Shown piece after piece: positions 32,615 through 41,349 of a stretch of 64,000 bases of DNA (position 1 is its first letter; each line of letters opens with the position of its first letter). The notes beneath the pieces are model-generated. The model did no database searches, was not told the origin of the DNA, and saw only the letters and a program-made list of their open reading frames with translations. The DNA lies in NCBI RefSeq assembly GCF_014650895.1, contig NZ_BMVV01000020.1, forward strand, positions 62,001-126,000. Direction: 5' to 3'. Made by a program: the position numbers and the translations under genes. Source of the DNA: Streptomyces omiyaensis. Its GTDB lineage: Bacteria > Actinomycetota > Actinomycetes > Streptomycetales > Streptomycetaceae.

Positions 32615-33568
32615 TTAGTGAACCGTGGGGGAATTAAGGGCATTTAGCGTCAATGCGTCCAATGTCCTTTTGTTGATCTCGCGTTCGGTGGCCGCCGTCA
32701 CGAAGGCCGCGACGGCCTCCGGCCCGACGAGCCTCTGTACGGCCCTGATCGTGTCGGTCGGCACCTGCACGGGGCGCGGCTCGTCGTCCCTTACGGGAGG
32801 CGCCTCGGGCGAGAGGTGGATCTGGAGGTGACGGGTCGCCAGGATCCTCATGGCGCGTGCCAGTTCGGCGTCCACGGTCTGCTGGGCGAGCGGCCGGAGC
32901 CGCCGCACCATCGTCGCCGCCTCGGCCGCGTCGGAGTCCGTCGGCGGACGGTTCTCCAGATAGCGGGCGAAGACGTGCTCGGTGGTGAACTCCAGGAACC
33001 GGCCCGCGATGTGCTCGACCTGTTCCCGAAGTTCCCTCAGGTGACCGGTGATCGCGGCCAGCGGCACGCCCGCCGCGTGCAACTCCACCGCCACCGCCAG
33101 CTCCTGGGGGCTCGGCACCAGGTACTCCTCGCTGTCCCGGCCCGGTATCCGCTCCAGGACGCCCAGCTCGACCGCCTCCCGGACGGCCTCCTCGTCCGGG
33201 GTGCCGCCGAAGCGGGCGTCGAGCTCCGCGCGGGTGATCCGCGCCGCCTCCTCGTCCGTCCACGGCCCCTGGACCTCCGCGACGAGCCCCAGCACCCCGC
33301 CGAGCCCGCGCCCGGTGTCCCACGCGTCGAGGAGCTCCTTGATCGAGGCCAGCGTGTAGCCCCGGTCCAGCAGGTCCGCGATCTGCCGCAGCCGGGCCAG
33401 ATGGCTGTCCCCGTACACGTTCGACCTGCCGCGCCGCTCCGGGCGGGGCAGCAGGCCCCGGTCCTGATAGGCGCGGATCGTCCGCACCGTGGCCCCGCTG
33501 TGATGGGCGAGATCCTCGATCCGGTACTCCGGTCGCACTGCTGACTGCTCGGACAAACCCGCTCCCAC
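32615..33568 (-). CDS. MerR family transcriptional regulator
   Basis: 317 residues. The MerR DNA-binding domain is at about 14-82 (YRIEDLAHHSGATVRTIRAYQDRGLLPRPERRGRSNVYG, then a coiled dimerisation helix). The rest (about 95-317) is an unusually long effector part, mostly helical, with no recognised ligand domain and no cysteine cluster for metals. Start is GTG 33568; a later GTG at V12 (VRPEYRIED) is possible. It is 91 bp downstream of the EphD-like gene on the same strand, so M24, EphD-like and merR may be one transcription unit read leftwards. Confidence 0.86.
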   Translation of the reverse strand: MGAGLSEQSAVRPEYRIEDLAHHSGATVRTIRAYQDRGLLPRPERRGRSNVYGDSHLARLRQIADLLDRGYTLASIKELLDAWDTGRGLGGVLGLVAEVQGPWTDEEAARITRAELDARFGGTPDEEAVREAVELGVLERIPGRDSEEYLVPSPQELAVAVELHAAGVPLAAITGHLRELREQVEHIAGRFLEFTTEHVFARYLENRPPTDSDAAEAATMVRRLRPLAQQTVDAELARAMRILATRHLQIHLSPEAPPVRDDEPRPVQVPTDTIRAVQRLVGPEAVAAFVTAATEREINKRTLDALTLNALNSPTVH

Positions 33569-33659
33569 CGACCGATCGCTCCACCCCGCGAGGGGCCCCT
33601 CCTGCGAGGGATCGTACGACCGCCCGCCCGGTCCGGCCCCCGGGCGGACGGCCCTGCCG

Positions 33660-35459
33660 CTACGCCGGCGGCTGCCACCGGGCCAGGGCGCGCAGGGCGC
33701 CCGGAGCCAGCCGGGAGAGGGCGTGGACGCCCCGGGCCTCCGGGGTCACCGGCACGACCGCGCGGTCGTGCAGCACCGCCCCCAGGATCGCGTCCGCGAC
33801 CTTCTCCGGCGGGTAGTTCCGCAGGCCGTAGAGGCGCGAGGCCTTCCGCTGCCGCCGCTTCTCCTCCGCCGTGTCCGAGACGCCGGCGAAGCGGGTGGTC
33901 GCCGTGATGTTGGTGTTCACGATCCCGGGGCAGATCGCGCTCACCCCGATGGACCGCCCGGCCAGTTCGGCCCGCAGGCACTCGCTCAGCATGAGCACCG
34001 CCGCCTTCGAGGTGCTGTACGCCGGCAGCGCCCGCGAGGGCTGGAAGGCCGCCGCCGAGGCGGTGTTGACGATGTGGCCGCCCTGGCCGCGGGCCGCCAT
34101 CTGGGCCCCGAATATCCGGCAGCCGTGGATCACGCCCCACAGGTTGACGTCCAGGACCCGCTTCCACTCCTCGCTGGTGGTCTCCAGGAAGGAGCCGGTG
34201 AGCCCGATGCCCGCGTTGTTGACGAGGACGTCCACGATCCCGTACTCGGCGGCCACCGTGGCGGCCAGCTTCTCCATGGCCTGCTCGTCGGAGACGTCCA
34301 CCGCCTCGCCCCAGGCCTCCGGGGCGCCGATCAGCCGGGCCATCTCCGCCGTCCGGGCCGCGCCCTCGGCGTCCCGGTCCACCGCGACCACCCGGGCCCC
34401 GGCCTCCGCGAAGGCGAAGGCGGTGGCCCGCCCGATGCCGCTGGCGGCACCGGTGACGAGCACCAGCTGCCCGCCGAACCGCTCCGCGTACTCCGGCCGC
34501 ACCCCGCTGCGTACCGCCGCCTCCGCCACCGGCCGCGGCGCCCGCGTCGCCGGCTCCTCGTGGGTGCGGACGAAGTCCCCGATCCACGCGGACAGCTGGT
34601 CGGGGCGGGTGCGCGGCACCCAGTGCTTGGCCGGCAGGGTCCGCCGGGTCAGCTCCGGCACCCAGGTGCCGAGGTCGTCGTAGAGCCGCTCGGAGAGGAA
34701 GGCGTCCCCGGTCGGGGTGATCAGCTGCACCGGCACGTGCGCGAAGGCGTCGGGGCGCGGCCGGGAGAGGCGCGCCCGGACGTTGTCCCGGTAGAGCCAG
34801 GCGCCGGTGGCCGCGTCCTGCGGCAGCGAGGGCGTCGGGTAGTCGCCGGCCGGCACCTTCTCCACCCGCTCCAGGAGCTTCGGCCAGCGCTTGCCGAGCG
34901 GGCCCCGCCAGGCCAGCTCCGGCAGGACCGGGGTCTGCAGCAGGTAGACGTACCAGGACTTGGCGCCCTGTCCGAGGAGCTGCCCGATCCGGCGCGGGGT
35001 GGGGCGGGCCATCCGGCTCTTGATCCAGTGCCCGAAGTGGTCGAGGGACGGACCCGACAGGGAGGTGAAGGAGGCGATCCGGCCCTCGGTGCGCGGCACG
35101 GTCACGAACTCCCAGGACTGCACCGAGCCCCAGTCGTGCCCGACGAGGTGGACCGGCCGGTCCGGGCTGACCGCGTCGGCGACGGCCAGGAAGTCGTCGG
35201 TCAGCTTCTCCAGGGTGAAGCCGCCCCGCAGCGGCGCCGGCGCCGTCGAGCGCCCGTGGCCGCGCACGTCGTACAGGACGACGTGGAACTCCTCGGCGAG
35301 CCGCACCGCGACCTCCGACCAGACCTCCTTCGAGTCCGGGTAGCCGTGCACGAGCAGTACCGTCGGCCGGTCGGCGTCGCCGAGCTCGGCGACGCACAGC
35401 TCGATCCCGCCCGTCCGGACCCGGCGCTCCCGCGCCCCCTTGAGTCCCGCGCCCGCCAT
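33660..35459 (-). CDS. EphD-like fusion: alpha/beta hydrolase plus short-chain dehydrogenase
   Basis: 599 residues. The N-terminal hydrolase (about 13-305) has HGYP (38-41, oxyanion region) and the nucleophile Asp109 in GHDWGS, as in epoxide hydrolases and haloalkane dehalogenases. The C-terminal SDR domain (about 330-599) has TGAASGIG (336-343), NNAG (414-417) and the catalytic YSTSK (Tyr481, Lys485). This two-enzyme layout and length match mycobacterial EphD, linked to lipid epoxide processing. The ATG at 35459 overlaps the upstream M24 stop codon by one base (TGATG), indicating translational coupling. Confidence 0.9.
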   Translation of the reverse strand: MAGAGLKGARERRVRTGGIELCVAELGDADRPTVLLVHGYPDSKEVWSEVAVRLAEEFHVVLYDVRGHGRSTAPAPLRGGFTLEKLTDDFLAVADAVSPDRPVHLVGHDWGSVQSWEFVTVPRTEGRIASFTSLSGPSLDHFGHWIKSRMARPTPRRIGQLLGQGAKSWYVYLLQTPVLPELAWRGPLGKRWPKLLERVEKVPAGDYPTPSLPQDAATGAWLYRDNVRARLSRPRPDAFAHVPVQLITPTGDAFLSERLYDDLGTWVPELTRRTLPAKHWVPRTRPDQLSAWIGDFVRTHEEPATRAPRPVAEAAVRSGVRPEYAERFGGQLVLVTGAASGIGRATAFAFAEAGARVVAVDRDAEGAARTAEMARLIGAPEAWGEAVDVSDEQAMEKLAATVAAEYGIVDVLVNNAGIGLTGSFLETTSEEWKRVLDVNLWGVIHGCRIFGAQMAARGQGGHIVNTASAAAFQPSRALPAYSTSKAAVLMLSECLRAELAGRSIGVSAICPGIVNTNITATTRFAGVSDTAEEKRRQRKASRLYGLRNYPPEKVADAILGAVLHDRAVVPVTPEARGVHALSRLAPGALRALARWQPPA

Positions 35460-36304
35460 CACACCGCTCCTTCGTTCCACCGCCGCACGTGCGGCAGGTC
35501 GTCGTCCAGCCAGAACGCGCTCTGCTCGGGGTCCCTGGAGTCGGTGACGACCAGGATCTCCTCGAACTTCGCGCCCGTCCCCCGGAATCCGAGGTGCGGC
35601 TCGACCGCCCAGAGGCCCGGAGTGGGCGGGTGGTCGGAGAACTTGTACGGGGACCAGAGCGGCGACCAGCCGTCCCGGTGCCCGTGCAGGGCGTCGCTCA
35701 GCAGGCCCTTGAGGGACCGGGTGCCGAAGCCGAACAGGGTCGGCGCGAACCGCCGCTCCCTCACCCGGTCGATCTTGTGGGCGATCACGCCGAACGGATA
35801 CGCCCGGTGCCGGTTGGCGTACCCCTGGCGGACCATGAGCCGGTCCACGTCCTCGTAGATCTCGCGCAGGCTGCGCCGCTCGCGCACCTCGCGCAGGATC
35901 AGCTCGCGGTGGTCGCGCAGATCGGCGAGCAGCTTGTCGTGCAGAGGATTGAGCCCGAGGCAGCCGCTGTAGCCGATGTCCGCCGTGTACCCCTTGTGGA
36001 CGGGGGCCATGTCGAGGATGAAGGGCATCCCCGCCTCCAGCCGCCGGTCGGTGGGGAAGAACTGCAGCGGGATCCTGAAGTCGACGAAGGCGGTGCGGTC
36101 CCCGAACCAGGCGAAGGGGCGGTGGAACCAGTCCTTCACGCCCCGCTCGTACAGCCACTCGCGCTGCATCCGCGCCGCCTCGCGCTCGGTCACGCCCGGC
36201 TTGAGCTGGGCCGCGACCGCTTCCGCGCAGGCGTAGGAGAGCCGCTGCACTTCCCTGAACCCCCGCAGGTCCGCGGTCAGTTCGCTTGCCACTGCTGAGG
36301 TCAT
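35459..36304 (-). CDS. M24-family (pita-bread fold) peptidase-like protein
   Basis: 281 residues, a single M24 domain without the N-terminal domain of PepP/PepQ. Candidate metal ligands are the aspartates in LDMAPVHKGYTADIGYSG (about 115-132), a His in the AHKIDR/GHRD region and glutamates in WAVEPHLGF and KFEEILVV. The arrangement is divergent, so peptidase activity is likely but not certain; creatinase-like or non-peptidase roles are possible. ATG 36304 starts MTSAVASELTADL. It is the first gene of the unit with the EphD-like gene, coupled by overlap. Confidence 0.82.
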   Translation of the reverse strand: MTSAVASELTADLRGFREVQRLSYACAEAVAAQLKPGVTEREAARMQREWLYERGVKDWFHRPFAWFGDRTAFVDFRIPLQFFPTDRRLEAGMPFILDMAPVHKGYTADIGYSGCLGLNPLHDKLLADLRDHRELILREVRERRSLREIYEDVDRLMVRQGYANRHRAYPFGVIAHKIDRVRERRFAPTLFGFGTRSLKGLLSDALHGHRDGWSPLWSPYKFSDHPPTPGLWAVEPHLGFRGTGAKFEEILVVTDSRDPEQSAFWLDDDLPHVRRWNEGAV

Positions 36305-36354
36305 GCCACCCGCCCGTCCGGTGTGAGCGTCCGGTCGCACTACGCGTCCGTAAC

Positions 36355-36376
36355 TTGACACCGATGAATGTGACAA
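36355..36376. promoter_or_regulatory. Inverted repeat upstream of the M24/EphD-like unit (candidate operator)
   Basis: TTGACAC (36355-36361) and GTGACAA (36370-36376) are inverted repeats with one mismatch and an 8-bp spacer, 51 bp upstream of the M24 start codon. Such an arrangement within a promoter is typical of MerR-type sites; the regulator at 32615 is the local candidate. A DnaA-box-like TGTGGAAAA lies further along at 36414. Confidence 0.4.
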
Positions 36377-36547
36377 TGCCCGGAGGCTACGTCAAGGGGT
36401 GTGCACGAGCCCCTGTGGAAAACTCCGGCCCCCGGCGACCCGCCGACTTTCGTCGCGACCGTCCTCGGGGTCCGTACGCCGGAAGTCGGAGAGGGATCGA
36501 TCCGTAGGGCTGACGACCCCTGTGGGGTCGGCCACTACCTTCGAGAC

Positions 36548-37519
36548 GTGACTGTGATCGCCACCGAAAGCCTCAGCAAGCGGTTCCCCCGGGTGACCGC
36601 TCTCGACCGGCTCTCCCTGGACATCGGGCCCGGTGTGACCGGACTGGTGGGTGCCAACGGAGCCGGCAAGTCCACGATGATCAAGATCCTGCTCGGACTC
36701 TCCCCCGCCACGGAGGGCCGCGCCGAGGTCCTGGGCCTCGACGTCTCGAAGCACGGACCCGAGATCCGCGAGCGCGTCGGGTACATGCCCGAGCACGACT
36801 GCCTCCCGCCGGACGTCTCGGCCACCGAGTTCGTCGTCCACATGGCGCGGATGTCCGGCCTGCCGCCGGCCGCCGCCCGCGAGCGGACGGCCGACACCCT
36901 GCGCCACGTCGGCCTGTACGAGGAGCGCTACCGCCCCATCGGCGGCTACTCGACCGGCATGAAGCAGCGGGTGAAGCTGGCCCAGGCCCTGGTCCACGAC
37001 CCCAGGCTGGTCCTCCTCGACGAGCCGACCAACGGCCTCGACCCGGTCGGCCGCGACGAGATGCTCGGCCTCATCCGCCGCGTCTGGACCGACTTCGGCA
37101 TCTCCGTGCTCGTGACCTCGCACCTCCTCGGCGAGCTGGAGCGGACCTGCGACCACGTCGTCGTCATCGACGGCGGCAAGCTGCTGCGGTCCAGCTCCAC
37201 CAGCGACTTCACCCGCACCACCACGACCCTGGCGGTCGAGGTCACCGATTCCGACACCCACCCGGACGGCACCGGCGCGCTCCGCGCCGCCCTCGCCGCC
37301 GCCGGCGTCACCCTCCACGAGGGCGTCGAGGAGGGGCTGCCCGGAGCCGGGCACATCCTGCTCCTGGAGGCCCCCGGCGAGGAGACGTACGACCTGGTGC
37401 GCGACACCGTCGCCGGCCTCGGCCTCGGCCTGGTCCGCATGGAGCAGCGCCGCCACCACATCGCCGAGGTCTTCCGCCCCGAGGCCGCCGCGCAGCACGA
37501 GGAGGTCAAGGCCCGATGA
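36548..37519 (+). CDS. ABC transporter ATP-binding protein (ABC-2 type), first of a paired system
   Basis: 323 residues. Walker A GANGAGKST (about 37-45), signature YSTGMKQRVKLAQAL, Walker B LVLLDEPTNGLDP, then a C-terminal extension (about 225-323) of the kind seen in export-type ATPases. GTG 36548 begins VTVIATESLSKRF; earlier in-frame codons run into non-coding sequence. The stop codon overlaps the next ATG (ATGA at 37516-37519). Role: energises export or membrane remodelling with the permease downstream. Confidence 0.9.
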   Translation: MTVIATESLSKRFPRVTALDRLSLDIGPGVTGLVGANGAGKSTMIKILLGLSPATEGRAEVLGLDVSKHGPEIRERVGYMPEHDCLPPDVSATEFVVHMARMSGLPPAAARERTADTLRHVGLYEERYRPIGGYSTGMKQRVKLAQALVHDPRLVLLDEPTNGLDPVGRDEMLGLIRRVWTDFGISVLVTSHLLGELERTCDHVVVIDGGKLLRSSSTSDFTRTTTTLAVEVTDSDTHPDGTGALRAALAAAGVTLHEGVEEGLPGAGHILLLEAPGEETYDLVRDTVAGLGLGLVRMEQRRHHIAEVFRPEAAAQHEEVKAR

Positions 37520-38418
37520 GCACCCCCGCCCCCGGGGCCGCCCCCGACACCACCCGGATCCACAACATCGGATACCGGTCCTACGACGGTCCGCGGCTCG
37601 GCCGCTCCTACGCCCGCCGCTCGCTCTTCCTGCAGTCGCTGCGCGGGGCGTACGGCCTGGGCCGGAGCGCCAAGTCGAAGGTGCTGCCGATGCTGCTCTT
37701 CGCGGTGATGTGCGTCCCGGCGCTGATCATCGTCGCGATCGCGGTGTACACCAAGGCCGACAAGCTCTTCGTGGAGTACACCCAGTACGCGGTCCTCCTC
37801 CAGCTCGTCATCGCCGTCTTCCTGGCCTCCCAGGCCCCCCAGTCGGTCTCCCGCGACCTGAGGTTCCGGACGGTCCCGCTGTACTTCTCCCGCCCCATCG
37901 AGCGGGTCGACTACGTGCTCGCCAAGTACGGGGCGATGGCCTCGGCGCTCTTCGTCCTCACCGCCACCCCGCTGCTGATCCTGTGGATCGGCTCGATGCT
38001 GGCCAAGATGGACTTCGCCGAGCAGGCCAAGCTGTTCGGCCAGGGCCTCGTCTCCGTCGCGGTCCTGTCGGTGCTCTTCGGCGGCGTCGGCCTGGTCATG
38101 GCCGCGCTCACCCCGCGCCGCGGCTTCGGCGTCGCCGCCGTGATCGCCGTCCTCACCATCTCGTACGGCGCGGTCTCCACCCTCCAGGGCATCTCCTACG
38201 CCACCGAGAACACCGACGCCATCGCCTGGCTCGGCCTCTTCTCCCCCCTCACCCTCGTCATCGGCCTGCAGAACGCCTTCCTCGGCGCCCCCGCCTCCTT
38301 CCCCGGCGAGATCTCGGTCGGGACCGGAGCCGGCGTGGTCTACCTGGTGGCCGTCCTCGGCCTCGTGGCCGCCTGCTACGGCATCCTGATGGCCCGCTAC
38401 CGGAAGGTCGGACTGTGA
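37516..38418 (+). CDS. ABC-2 type transporter permease
   Basis: 300 residues with six hydrophobic segments (about 55-75, 88-105, 130-155, 175-200, 208-225, 270-295). The N-terminal cytoplasmic part includes IGYRSYDGPRLGRSYARR, seen in permeases encoded with such ATPases. Translation is coupled to the genes on both sides: ATGA overlap upstream and GTGA overlap (38415-38418) downstream. Substrate unknown. Confidence 0.86.
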   Translation: MSTPAPGAAPDTTRIHNIGYRSYDGPRLGRSYARRSLFLQSLRGAYGLGRSAKSKVLPMLLFAVMCVPALIIVAIAVYTKADKLFVEYTQYAVLLQLVIAVFLASQAPQSVSRDLRFRTVPLYFSRPIERVDYVLAKYGAMASALFVLTATPLLILWIGSMLAKMDFAEQAKLFGQGLVSVAVLSVLFGGVGLVMAALTPRRGFGVAAVIAVLTISYGAVSTLQGISYATENTDAIAWLGLFSPLTLVIGLQNAFLGAPASFPGEISVGTGAGVVYLVAVLGLVAACYGILMARYRKVGL

Positions 38419-39326
38419 GCACCCTCACCATCGACCACGTCTCCCGCTGGTTCGGGAACGTCGTGGCGGTCAACGACGTCACGATGTCGATCGGCCCCGG
38501 CGTCACCGGCCTCCTCGGCCCCAACGGAGCCGGCAAGTCCACCCTCATCAACATGATGGGCGGCTTCCTCGACCCCTCCACGGGCAAGGTGACCCTCGAC
38601 GGCGAGCCGGTCTGGCGCAACGAGTCGGTCTACCGCTCCATCGGCGTCGTCCCCGAGCGGGAGTCGATGTACGACTTCCTCACCGGCCGCGAGTTCGTGG
38701 TGGCCAACGCGGAGCTCCAGGGACTCGGTGCCGCGGAGGCCCAGCGGGCCCTCGCCACCGTGGAGATGGAGTACGCGCAGGACCGGAAGATCTCCACGTA
38801 CAGCAAGGGCATGCGGCAGCGGGTCAAGATGGCCTCGGCCCTCGTCCACGAGCCGTCGGTGCTCCTGCTCGACGAGCCGTTCAACGGCATGGACCCGCGC
38901 CAGCGGATGCAGCTCATGGAACTGCTGCGGCGGATGGGCGCCGAGGGCCGCACGGTCCTCTTCTCCTCGCACATCCTGGAGGAGGTCGAGCAGCTCGCCT
39001 CCCACATCGAGGTGATCGTCGCCGGCCGGCACGCCGCCTCCGGCGACTTCCGCCGGATCCGCCGCCTGATGACCGACCGGCCGCACCGCTACCTGGTCCG
39101 CTCCAGCGACGACCGGGCGCTCGCCGCCGCGCTGATCGCCGACCCGTCGACGGCCGGCATCGAGGTCGACGCGACGGACGGCGGACTGCGGATCCAGGCC
39201 GTCGACTTCGGGCGCTTCACCGAGCTGCTGCCGAAGGTCGCGCGCGAGCGGGGCATCCGGCTGCTGACGGTCTCGCCCTCCGACGAGTCCCTCGAATCCG
39301 TCTTCTCGTATCTCGTCGCGGCCTGA
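38415..39326 (+). CDS. ABC transporter ATP-binding protein, second of the pair
   Basis: 303 residues. Walker A GPNGAGKST (about 36-44), signature YSKGMRQRVKMASAL, Walker B VLLLDEPFNGMDP, followed by HILEEVEQL and a C-terminal extension. GTG 38415 overlaps the preceding permease stop by four bases. It has its own partner permease 16 bp downstream, so the operon encodes two ATPase-permease pairs that may assemble as one hetero-oligomeric exporter. Confidence 0.9.
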   Translation: MSTLTIDHVSRWFGNVVAVNDVTMSIGPGVTGLLGPNGAGKSTLINMMGGFLDPSTGKVTLDGEPVWRNESVYRSIGVVPERESMYDFLTGREFVVANAELQGLGAAEAQRALATVEMEYAQDRKISTYSKGMRQRVKMASALVHEPSVLLLDEPFNGMDPRQRMQLMELLRRMGAEGRTVLFSSHILEEVEQLASHIEVIVAGRHAASGDFRRIRRLMTDRPHRYLVRSSDDRALAAALIADPSTAGIEVDATDGGLRIQAVDFGRFTELLPKVARERGIRLLTVSPSDESLESVFSYLVAA

Positions 39327-39342
39327 AAGGAGCACGACCCCG

Positions 39343-40062
39343 ATGTACGACCCCACCGTCGCCCGGCTCACCTACCGGGCCCTTCTCGGCCGCCGCCGGG
39401 CGGCGATCCTCTTCCTGCTGCCCGGCCTGCTCCTGATCATCTCCGCGGCCGTCCGCGCCATCAACGGCGCGGACGACCAGGTCGCGGCGGACCTCCTCGG
39501 CGGCTTCGGGCTCGCCACGATGGTGCCGCTGATCGGCGTCATCGCCGGCACGGGCGCGATCGGCCCGGAGATCGACGACGGCTCGATCGTCTACCTGCTG
39601 TCCAAGCCGGTGAAGCGCTCGACGATCATCACCACCAAGCTGATCGTGGCCATCGGCGTGACCATGGCCTTCTCGGCCGTGCCCACGCTGATCGCCGGGT
39701 TCATCCTGAACGGGAACGGGCAGCAGGTCGCCGTCGCCTACACGGTCGCCGCGCTGGTCGCCTCCATCGCCTACAGCGCGCTCTTCCTGCTGCTCGGCAC
39801 GGTCAGCCGGCACGCCGTGGTGATCGGCCTGGTCTACGCCCTGGTCTGGGAGGCCCTCTTCGGCTCCCTCATCGCCGGCGCCCGCACCCTCAGCGTCCAG
39901 CAGTGGGCGCTCGCCCTGGCCGAAAAGGTCACCGGCGAGGCGCTCATCAGCTCGGACGTGGCCCTGCCGACGGCGGTGGTGCTCCTGGTCGCCGTCACCC
40001 TGGGCGCCACCTGGTTCGCCGGCCGCAAGCTGCGCACCCTGACCCTGGCCGGCGAGGAGTAG
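39343..40062 (+). CDS. ABC-2 type transporter permease, second of the pair
   Basis: 239 residues with six hydrophobic segments. The stretch EIDDGSIVYLLSKPVKRSTIITTKL (about 75-100) is a typical ABC-2 cytoplasmic element. ATG 39343 follows an AAAGGAG ribosome site. It is the last gene of the four-gene exporter operon and stops 15 bp from the convergent MFS gene. Confidence 0.86.
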   Translation: MYDPTVARLTYRALLGRRRAAILFLLPGLLLIISAAVRAINGADDQVAADLLGGFGLATMVPLIGVIAGTGAIGPEIDDGSIVYLLSKPVKRSTIITTKLIVAIGVTMAFSAVPTLIAGFILNGNGQQVAVAYTVAALVASIAYSALFLLLGTVSRHAVVIGLVYALVWEALFGSLIAGARTLSVQQWALALAEKVTGEALISSDVALPTAVVLLVAVTLGATWFAGRKLRTLTLAGEE

Positions 40063-40077
40063 GCCCCGGGCGGAGCG

Positions 40078-41349
40078 TCAGACGGTACGGTCGCGGGCGG
40101 CGAGCAGGCCGACGCCCGCGGCCGCCGCGCAGACGACGAGGACCAGCGAGATCGGCAGCGTCCAGGAGCCGGTCGCCTGGTGCAGGGCACCGGCCGTCAG
40201 CGGCCCGGCGGCGGCCATCAGATAGCCGACCGTCTGGGCCATCCCGGAGAGCCGGGCGGCCGTCGGGGCGTCCCCGGTCCGCAGCACGATCAGCGTCAGG
40301 GCGAGCCCCAGGGCGCCGCCCTGGCCGATGCCCAGCACCGCCGACCAGAGCCAGGCGCCCTCGGCCGGCGCGACGAGCAGTCCCGCGTAGCCGGCCGCGA
40401 CCAGCGTCGTCACCAGCACCACCAGCGGCCGCTGGCTGCGCCTGCGGCCGGCGAGCAGCGGCACCGCGAAGGCCCCGGCGACCTGGATCAGGTTGTTGAA
40501 GGCGAAGACCACGCCGGCCTCGGAGCGGCTCATCCCGTGGTCGGTGAAGATCGTCGGCATCCAGGCGATCAGCACGTACGACCACAGCGACTGCAGCCCC
40601 ATGAAGAGGGTCACCTGCCAGGCGAGCGCCGAGCGCCACACGCGCGTGGGCGCGGTCCCGGCGGCCGGGACGGCCCGCACCTCGTGCCCGGTGCGGCCCC
40701 GGGCGATCAGCACCTGCGGCAGCCAGGCCACCGCCGCCACCGCGGCGAGCAGCGACCAGAAGCCGAGCGAACCCTGCCAGCCGCCGCCGAGCGCCTCCTC
40801 CAGGGGCACGGCCGCCGCGGCGGCGACCGTGGCGCCCGCGACCATCGCGCCCGTGTAGACGGAGGTCATGGTCGCGGCCCGGTCCGGGAAGTCCCGCTTG
40901 ATGAGGCCCGGCATCAGCACGTTGAGCAGGGCGATGGCGGTGCCGACGAGGACCCCGCCGCCGTAGAGCGCCGCCACCGAGGGCAGCAGCCGCACCAGGA
41001 TGCCGGCGGCGAGGAGCAGGAGCGCCGCGAGGACGGTCCGCTCGGCGCCGAAGCGGCGGCCCAGCCAGGGCGCGACCAGCGCGCCGAGGCCCAGGAAGAG
41101 CACCGGGATCGAGGTGATGAGCGAGCCGGCGGTCGAGGAGAGGCCGAAGGCCTCGGTCATCTCGCCGACCAGCGGCGCCACGCTCGCCAGCGCGACCCGC
41201 ATGTTGAGCGAGGCGAGCACGATCCCGACGAGCAGCAGTGCCGGGCGGGCGAGCAGCGCCCGCCGCGCGGCGGTCCCGGCGGCCGAGGGCCGTACGTCGG
41301 CCTCGGCGTCGACCAGCACGCGCGCGGGGCCCGTCTCCGTCCCCCTCAC
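40078..41349 (-). CDS. MFS transporter (CynX/NimT type)
   Basis: 423 residues, about twelve hydrophobic segments, with NMRVALASVAPLVGEMTEAFGLSS at the first loop and a second-half HGMSRSEAGVVFAFNNLIQVAG block as in CynX/NimT family permeases, which move cyanate, nitroimidazole-like compounds or other small anions. GTG 41349 overlaps the stop codon of the upstream GntR gene by four bases (GTGA), so the pair is coupled and the regulator presumably controls the transporter. Substrate unknown. Confidence 0.88.
   Translation of the reverse strand: MRGTETGPARVLVDAEADVRPSAAGTAARRALLARPALLLVGIVLASLNMRVALASVAPLVGEMTEAFGLSSTAGSLITSIPVLFLGLGALVAPWLGRRFGAERTVLAALLLLAAGILVRLLPSVAALYGGGVLVGTAIALLNVLMPGLIKRDFPDRAATMTSVYTGAMVAGATVAAAAAVPLEEALGGGWQGSLGFWSLLAAVAAVAWLPQVLIARGRTGHEVRAVPAAGTAPTRVWRSALAWQVTLFMGLQSLWSYVLIAWMPTIFTDHGMSRSEAGVVFAFNNLIQVAGAFAVPLLAGRRRSQRPLVVLVTTLVAAGYAGLLVAPAEGAWLWSAVLGIGQGGALGLALTLIVLRTGDAPTAARLSGMAQTVGYLMAAAGPLTAGALHQATGSWTLPISLVLVVCAAAAGVGLLAARDRTV

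Noticed and set aside
36355..36360. TTGACA as a -35 promoter hexamer for the ABC operon
   Set aside because: No matching -10 element at 16-19 bp spacing could be identified on the plus strand; the inverted-repeat reading for the minus-strand unit fits better.
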